Shown here: piece after piece, positions 57,746 through 64,000 of the stretch
Numbering within the stretch: position 1 is the first letter of the stretch
Layout: each line of letters begins with the position of its first letter
DNA from: Diphasiastrum complanatum
Taxonomy: Eukaryota; Streptophyta; Lycopodiopsida; Lycopodiales; Lycopodiaceae
Reading direction: 5' to 3'
Assembly: GCA_029204225.1 (NCBI GenBank)
Contig: CM055106.1
Span: 4,690,858 to 4,754,857 of the forward strand
Length of the DNA stretch: 64,000 bases
The notes under the pieces: model-generated
What the model was told of the DNA's origin: nothing
Seen by the model: the letters and a program-made list of their open reading frames with translations, nothing else
Database searches by the model: none
Made by a program: the position numbers and the translations under genes

Positions 57746-59642
57746 GACTGTGCTGCCTCCGTGTGTGAGCGTAATTGGAGCACATGGGCACTCATTCACA
57801 CGAGGAGAAGAAACCGGTTGTCAGTGAGTTAGTTGGAGCGGTTGGTGTTCTGTAGCACCAACGCACGTCTCGCCAGGAGACTTTCGACCATTACGAGCAC
57901 ATTGTAGGTGATAAGCTATTCTTTCATAGCATGTTGGTTGACTCCTGGTATGTTGGTTTCATTTCTTGATAGAGTTGTCTCTTTGACATGCAAATTTTAA
58001 ACCTTGCAGACGAAGATATCTGATTTGGAGCGCCAGGTTGACTTGCCTACGGACAACACCCATCCCATGCCTGCAGATGACCTAGGCACACAGTTGATGG
58101 CAGAGAGAGAGAGAGGGAGCTTGCCGAGATGAGAGAGAGAGAGCTTGGGCTTGAGCACAGAGAGTCCCCATTGTATGAGGCAGATGAGCCAGTGTCAAAG
58201 GATGAGCATGATGAGGATGAGCCCATTCGGGTTGTGTTTGCCAGACCAGAGAGGGATGAGGCAGATTATACAGGTGCAGGGCACACGCCACGGGCAGGGG
58301 TCACAAGTGCATCACGTGGCAGAGGTGGGACACATGGCACAGGTTATACCGGCAGACAGGCAAGGCACACAGGGGGGGGGAAGTGGCATACCTACCTATG
58401 TCGACATGATGGAGGAGGCTCTTGATAGAGGGCAGAGTGGTATAGATGCCGGTCCCGCAGATGTTTGGATGCGTGCAGCACAGAGTCATGGCCGTTACTA
58501 CGACAGCACACCAGAGGAGGCACCTGATGACTTTCATTGCACAGATTGGGAGGCCATGCAGGGTCTACAGGGTGCACATGATGAGGCACGGGATGAGGCT
58601 TGGGTTGATTCAGGGGTTGGTGCACAGGATGATTCAGAGGTTGGTGCACAGGATGATTCAGGGGTTGGTGCACAGGATGAGGCCCAGAGCCCAGAGCATT
58701 TGTATTCAGGTGCCCAGCTGGACGACTTGATTGCCACATTGGATTCAAAGGCTCAGCAGATGCCGAGTGTCAGGGCACCCCCCTTCATCTCTTGTCAGTA
58801 TGCCATACACAGAGTCCCAGCCAGAGCAGCCACATGAGGTGCCTACAGTTCCTCCAGTTCCTCAGAGGGTATATGTGCGCCGCACAACTCCTCCAGTGCT
58901 ACCGATGTCATTCAGACCTGCAGCCCCTCCATCGTCGTCCACTTCTGCAGCACCAGGTCTCCATGGCAGGCCACCATCTGTGCCCAGGTTTTCTCTTGCA
59001 GCGCCCACATCCACAGTGGCTCCTTCAGTGGCAGCACCCACTTCACATCCTCCTCCTTTGGCAGCACCCAGGATGTACCAGTACCGGCCACCACAGCGCC
59101 TCTTTCAGTACATATTGCCGTTGTACTCGCCTCTTGCACAGCCAGTTCCTCCACCTACAGCAGCCCCACGGGTACACACTCCACGAGCTCATCCTCCTCG
59201 CTCAGTTGCACAAGGAGTTCCCTCTTTTGCTTCCCTATCCCAGCCGGCCTCAGCTTGGGCCTAGCCTAGCCAGCCAGGTGATTTGCATGGGGGTGACGAG
59301 GCATTGACAGCTCCTCTTGTCCGCAAGAGACCAGGAAGGCCCAAGGGTGCACCGAACAAGAAAGGCAAGGCACAGAAACTGCCAGGGAGGAGAGGACGAC
59401 CACGCAGGGCTACAGATACAGGTAGAGGTGCAGTATCACAGCCAGTTGGAGCAGGTGTTGTTGGTTTGGCCTGCTTGGGGGCTGATGCGGAGGCTGATTG
59501 GGAGGATGAGGATGACGAGTCTTCCCCCGCGGATACACAGCCCATGCCAGTTCCAGACAGGCAGAGATATCGGCTGCGAGAGTCAGCTCGGGGCCCTGAG
59601 TTGTCTCCAGAGCATTCGTCTGAGTCAAAGCCAGAGCCTTGA
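57746..59642 (+). pseudogene. hAT transposase hATC and AT-hook extension (copy B)
   Basis: After a 92-bp intron (57654-57745) the exon gives CERNWSTWALIHTRRRNRL, the hATC dimerisation motif, then a premature TAG at 57830-57832 (sense codon in copy A). A further intron appears to end near 58009. The extension contains an acidic stretch, an RG-rich patch (ASRGRGGTHGTG), an 8-residue acidic repeat (VGAQDDSG-type, about 58613-58683), a Pro-rich segment and AT-hooks KRPGRPKG and RRGRPRRA (about 59323-59410). It ends with an acidic tail and TGA at 59640-59642. Frameshifts at an AG run near 58100 and a G run near 58372 break it. Confidence 0.8.
58612..58683 (+). repeat. 24-bp minisatellite (three units)
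   Basis: Three units of GGTTGGTGCACAGGATGA-type sequence, period 24 bp, encode VGAQDDS repeats in the acidic extension. Copy A has fewer units (about 45950-45975), so the repeat number varies between copies without changing the frame. Confidence 0.8.
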
Positions 59643-60165
59643 TTGTGGCTCTGTTGTTTTAGTTTCAGTAGTTTGTCTCTAGCAGACGGTCTACCATTGT
59701 ACTCAGATGATTTTTCACATTATATACAGTGTTTGGCCTACATTATTTGCTGCACATTGTGCGTATGTCGCTCTGTACATGTGATGCTTTATTTTATGTC
59801 GAAGAATTCTATGTGCGTGTGTGAATTCTATTTTCATTTAATTTCGTTTGAAGTGAATGCTAGCTTCACATATATGCACCTACATCATGAGCACAACAAT
59901 CACCCCTACACCCCAAACGACATTTCATAAACACATGTAATACATCTGCATTTAAAAAAATTACAGACATTGCATCTTACATGACCAGGCTCGCGTTGCA
60001 CAAAAAACAACTATGTATATATTCAACCGTTGTATCAGGATAACATCACATATACTGTCATTTTTTTAAGCAGCCATCTAGTTATTTGCTGCACTATAAA
60101 CTGCCGAAAACTACATAGCAACAGTCCGCCACATACGGCTGGACCTCATCTATTCTAAACATCCC

Positions 60166-60531
60166 TCACTGATCCTCCACCGACTCCTCGCCCTCGTCTG
60201 GTGCATTGTTTTGTCGCTCTTGCTCTGCCTCCCGGTTAGCCCGAGCTGCCTCCTGGTTAGCCCGACGTTTGGCCGCCCTTTCCCTGACCATGATGAGCTG
60301 CCGTCGTGTGAAATTCATTCCGATCTGCTCATCCAGATCCAGCTCGACAACGGGGACAGGACCCACAGCGGGGACGGGTGGCTCCGGTTCCGGATTTCTC
60401 CGTCGAGTTTGTCGCAGCATCTCTCGGATATCTGCCTCTTGCTTCCGATGCCTCTCGTTGTGCCTTCGGATATCTTCCTCAAGCTTCCTCCTGGCTTCGC
60501 CCTCGAGCTTCGGTGGTATGTGCTCTGCCAT
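60166..60531 (-). CDS. hAT accessory ORF, copy B (121 aa, unknown family)
   Basis: ATG at 60531 (MAEHIP), stop TGA at 60168-60166. Same architecture as the copy at 53833-54177: charged helical N-terminal block, Pro/Val linker, conserved ELDLDEQIGMNF...RRQLIMVRERA block, acidic EESVEDQ end. It has a 7-residue in-frame insertion (duplication of a RANQEA-like unit) just before the acidic tail. A weak TATA-like ATAAATA on the minus strand (about 60699-60693) lies about 165 bp upstream, and copy A has a matching motif. Expression would start near the right transposon end and run toward the transposase. No known domain recognised; nuclear or DNA-binding function is only a guess from charge. Confidence 0.65.
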   Translation of the reverse strand: MAEHIPPKLEGEARRKLEEDIRRHNERHRKQEADIREMLRQTRRRNPEPEPPVPAVGPVPVVELDLDEQIGMNFTRRQLIMVRERAAKRRANQEAARANREAEQERQNNAPDEGEESVEDQ

Positions 60532-60741
60532 CTCGATCGACCTTCTCCTCACAGCACCCTGGTCCTTGAACACCCTCTCACAGCACCCTGGCTCTCAAAC
60601 AGCCTGTCACCGGCTCTCGCTTGTTCTCTCACTATCTATCACTAGCTTTCTCACAGCCTCTGAAAATGCCGACCACAATGGCATTGTGAGTGCCTATTTA
60701 TCCCCACAGCCTGATCGGCCATGTGGATCCCCATCATCCCT

Positions 60742-60912
60742 CCATGTGCCTCTGTACCTGCCCCCATGTGATGCTTCCCCCTGTGTTGGTCTCCCATCGG
60801 GCCCATGGTCTGCTCACCCACAATGCCCATGTGCCTCTGTACTCTGTACATGTGATGCTACCCCCCTGTGTTGGTCTCCCATTGGCCCCTCAGTCTGCTC
60901 ACTCACAGTGCC
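60742..60912. repeat. Imperfect tandem repeat of about 85-90 bp
   Basis: The phrase CCATGTGCCTCTGTAC...CATGTGATGCT...GTGTTGGTCTCCCAT occurs twice in copy B between the accessory ORF and the right end, but once in copy A (about 54398-54480). Confidence 0.65.
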
Positions 60913-61066
60913 CATGTGCCACTGCAACAGTCCCCTGCATCATGTACTGTACCTTCTTTTTTTACACCCTAAACCCCCTTTTTTTACTTTTTTTTGTCCT
61001 TTTTTTGGTAGTTAATATGCAAAAATTAAATATTAAAAATATTAAAATAAAAAAAATATTAAAAAT

Positions 61067-61142
61067 GGTACCACCCTGGTACTGTGGATCCCAGGGCGGT
61101 ACCGTACCGGCGGTACCATACCAGCGGTACCACGAGGTACTA
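61067..61142. repeat. Right end of hAT copy B
   Basis: GGTACC-rich array nearly matching 54643-54730 and ending GAGGTACTA. Followed, as in copy A, by TGATATATATA. Confidence 0.7.

Positions 61143-61189
<47 letters not shown>
61143..61189. repeat. (TA) microsatellite
   Basis: About 45 bp of alternating TA directly after the right end of hAT copy B. Confidence 0.9.
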
Positions 61190-61191
<2 letters not shown>

Positions 61192-64000
61192 ATTAATCAG
61201 ATTCAACTTCATTTGAACTTGGCCCTTATGCTTTTATTGCTGCCTTAAGCCTTTAACATTGTTATAACTATTTTTTAGATGTTTTTAGATATCTTTTTTG
61301 AGATTTCTTGTAGAGCTACTTGTATGCTTTTGACCGAAGAAGGCACTGCACTACCAGGGATACAATTTAATATACGAGGAGGAGAACATAGCCATTATCA
61401 TATGGAGTTTCGAGCTGCATCCCTTGGAGTGATTTATCTACAATATACTATTTGATCAAATCAGTAATCTCTTATGGCTTACAAGAAGAATCGTTTGGCA
61501 TAAAAGTTGAAACACTTGCTTGGATCCTAACAATGTTGCCCTTCTGGCTTAGGTGTAGACTGACTCCAATAGTGATTGGAGAGCATACTTGTATGTCATG
61601 AGTGGATGCACTGCTGAATTGGGCAGATTGAAAACAAAGATTATTATTAAAATGCTATATCAGAACATTTCCGTTCAAAGAACATCATCGAACTGTAGCT
61701 TGTGAAGAATTCTTAAGCTCGTGTTTCCTTTATCAGTTGATACATGATCTTGCTTAGTAATGCTTTTCTAATTCTGGTGCTTGCATGAGTTGTTATTGTT
61801 GGGGGATCCGATACTGCATGCAGATTTATTTGCTCATGTCAAGATTGCTTCATATCAATTGATAGTGTTCTCTGGTGTGCTGAAATGCAAGAGTATTTAG
61901 TCCTTAAAGTCTTTGCAAGCTGATTAGACGACTTTTTGTATCAATACATTGTACATTGTTGCTCTTATTAGGATGATGGAAGAGACATGTTTGATTCACA
62001 TCTAAATATAGATTTGCTGCCTGATATATGAAACGTTATTTACTTTTTGATTTTAGAAGTTGTTCTTGCTATTTTGTTTACGGGTATATCATCTTAATGC
62101 AATCTTTTTTTTGACTATTTCCAGCGATGTGTTTGCATATATTTTGGAGCAATGTTCATGCATCCCAAGTTTGATGGAATTTTCAACATTTGAGCATCTG
62201 ATGCTTTCCCTTTCCTTGGAAACGCTGTCTTTTTGGTTAGGAGTAATGATGTGAAATTTGATAATTCCATTTGTGCAATCATTGGTAAAGGCAGTATTGA
62301 TGTGTAGAGGATTGCTGGTTGGGAGCCCTTTACCGCAACGCCAAAGGGTGAACGTCGGGCTGTTGCTTGGAACAAGCTTGATTCCATGGTTGGTAAGTAA
62401 AAAAACCATTTATGTTTTGATTGGGTTTCTTTTGCTGGTGAAGTTCAAGTGGTTTACAGTATTATTGTACTACTGGGCATACTATGTGGAAGATAATAAG
62501 CCTCTATTGGGCTAAAGATATTTTTTCTATGGGCCATAAGATCCTGTGTTTGGTGAAGAGTCACTTGAACTCAATAGAGCACATAGTAGACGTCAAGAAA
62601 CATTGTAATGATCTAGTTGTTGACCCTTAACAATTTTTTTCCCCTTGAAATGGTATATTATGCATTATGATGTTTAGTAGGCTACTTGGCAGTGACCAGA
62701 GTGTTGAACTTGATTCTTTGATTCATTATGTGTTGATACAATCAGTAACAGGACTGCATGTGCTATATTGCTAATAATCCACATCTTTCAGTTTTCTCTA
62801 TTGAATTGTGTTTTCGTTTTTAGGTGCGTTGTACCTTGTAATTTTAATGTCTTGGGTCTATTATGCCCAAATGGTTTTCTTGTTTTCATGATTTTTGCAT
62901 TCTTGGTGTCAATAGGATACTGTATATCTAAGATGGAAATAGCATAAAATTGTTGGCACTGGAGTTTGACAAGTTTTTTGGGTACACATATGTAAACTTG
63001 GCAGTTACAAGTTTGTGTTAGAGTAGTTACGTACTACTAGCTACTAGATCACATAGTCTTCCTGCATTTTATTGAGATTCATCATCTGATATATGTTTAG
63101 ATTACTTCAAAAAGCCATGGGCTTTTTAGAAACTTTTAAGCATTTTACTTAGTATGCAACTGCATGCATCAGCTGCAGTCACATGCCAACAGCTTTTCTC
63201 TATTTCTTTCAAAGCTAGGCTTTTGTTGGCCGAAATTTTTAAGCTCCAGCTAATCAATGAGTTTGTCAAATTTGAGACTCATTGGATCGTTCACATGTGA
63301 TTGTGCCCTAGCAATCACTCCCCTAGCAATCACTTCACTCAGTTCTACATAGAAAGTTTCTGAATCTACAACCAGTGGGCTATGCATGAGAATTCACAGG
63401 ACTAAATGGCAAATTTTGTATGAAGTTTCTCCTCGCGAAGGTTAACCCTTTCCCCCCTGTCCACTGCTTGCATGCTTCTTTTGCAATGACGGAAGACAAC
63501 CTTCTCTTGTCATGGATCAAATTATTTTAAGCAGGCATGCTACCAACCTCAGCATGGGATCTCCAAAAAAGCTTGGCAGTAATGTTTTTCCAAGAGTGAC
63601 TACATTCTTTCCACCTTCAGCAAAATGTTTAAGGCTTGGAGAATAGTTGACGAGCACTCAAAACTGCTCTATGGAAAAGATCACACTTTTCTCAGACCAA
63701 ACACCCAATGGACTTGATTGTTCAGCTCTACACAAGGGAAAATAAGGAACTGAAAAGTTTTGAGTTCCATTTTTGCATGAGGTAGTTGTAGGGCAGAAGA
63801 ACTTCTTATGAATTCAATGATCTTTTCATACACTCTCTATTTTCTTATACAACAACGACGAGCTATTGATTCTATCATGTAACTTTGCAAGCATGAACAT
63901 CTAGCTGACGTGGATCTACATAGGTGATGAGAGAGCATAATGTGCCTAGAGAGTCTCTGAAGAGGCAAAATTATCTCCCTTTGATCTCATAATATATGGG
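61190..64000. other. AT-rich stretch, no gene recognised
   Basis: No convincing exon, TE domain or RNA gene. It could still be intron 3 of the membralin-like gene. I looked for the later conserved membrane segments of membralin and did not find them here. Confidence 0.4.

Larger units (their letters stand above)
55551..61142 (+). mobile_element. hAT transposon copy B, left end replaced
   Basis: Carries most of a transposase gene, the AT-hook extension, the convergent accessory ORF and the right terminal array. The left TIR and the N-terminal BED zinc finger expected for a hAT transposase are absent, apparently lost where the inverted element at 54750-55550 now lies. It adjoins copy A head-to-tail, so the 3' half exists twice in the window. 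Confidence 0.75.

Noticed and set aside
61290-61456. Protein-like plus-strand frame of about 50 codons (TEEGTALPG...)
   Set aside because: No splice signals fit it to the membralin-like gene, no family was recognised, and its length is within chance for one frame.

Overview
The window is plant nuclear DNA. It holds intron-containing genes with plant-type splice signals, one homologue of a plant membralin, and a dense, nested set of LTR retrotransposons and hAT DNA transposons. These carry plant-type primer-binding sites (TGGTATCAGAGC, and a TTGGCG... site). No species can be named from the sequence. The TE load and a host intron that appears to exceed 25 kb suggest a large vascular-plant genome.

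Layout. 1-3470: decayed Ty1/copia with protease and integrase deleted. 4122-7452: host gene 1, a four-exon short-chain dehydrogenase-like (SDR) gene behind a tandemly duplicated promoter segment. 7992-10502: 5'-truncated copia on the minus strand with its 3' LTR. 11010-11254: tRNA-like SINE candidate. 11408-17240: Ty3/gypsy chromovirus with truncated 5' LTR and full 3' LTR, abutting a minus-strand copia gag-protease remnant (17243-18710) that lies near a six-fold CACGTG cluster. 20470-24285: gypsy element with a tRNA-Asp-type PBS, interrupted by an antisense gag. 24300-27490: mixed TE fragments. 27543-30790: decayed copia. 30790-35740: AT-rich DNA with short repeats. 36037-38162: host gene 2, the first three exons of a membralin-like gene. 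Its intron 3 opens at 38163 and no later exon was found, so everything to 64000 may be intronic. 39079-43935: copia carrying a 582-bp hAT-like insertion with perfect 8-bp target duplications. 44618-54730: hAT copy A, split by a complete 6.3-kb minus-strand gypsy element (46337-52610, TSD GGCAG). 54750-55550: a second, inverted relative of the 582-bp element. 55551-61142: hAT copy B, with most of a transposase. 61190-64000: no gene seen.

Most notable system. The two hAT copies share an unusual design. An intron-containing transposase (DUF659 and hATC regions) has a long C-terminal extension with acidic, Arg/Gly-rich and Pro-rich parts and two AT-hook motifs. A separate short ORF lies on the opposite strand, converging on it (114 aa in copy A, 121 aa in copy B). 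The two copies of that ORF differ by an in-frame 21-bp indel, and their two conserved blocks differ only at synonymous sites, although the transposase frames have broken. This points to a selected accessory gene.

The two host genes are structurally independent. The SDR-like protein has a candidate N-terminal peroxisomal PTS2 motif and lacks the usual catalytic Ser and Tyr. Membralin is a multi-pass membrane protein of the ER and nuclear membrane.
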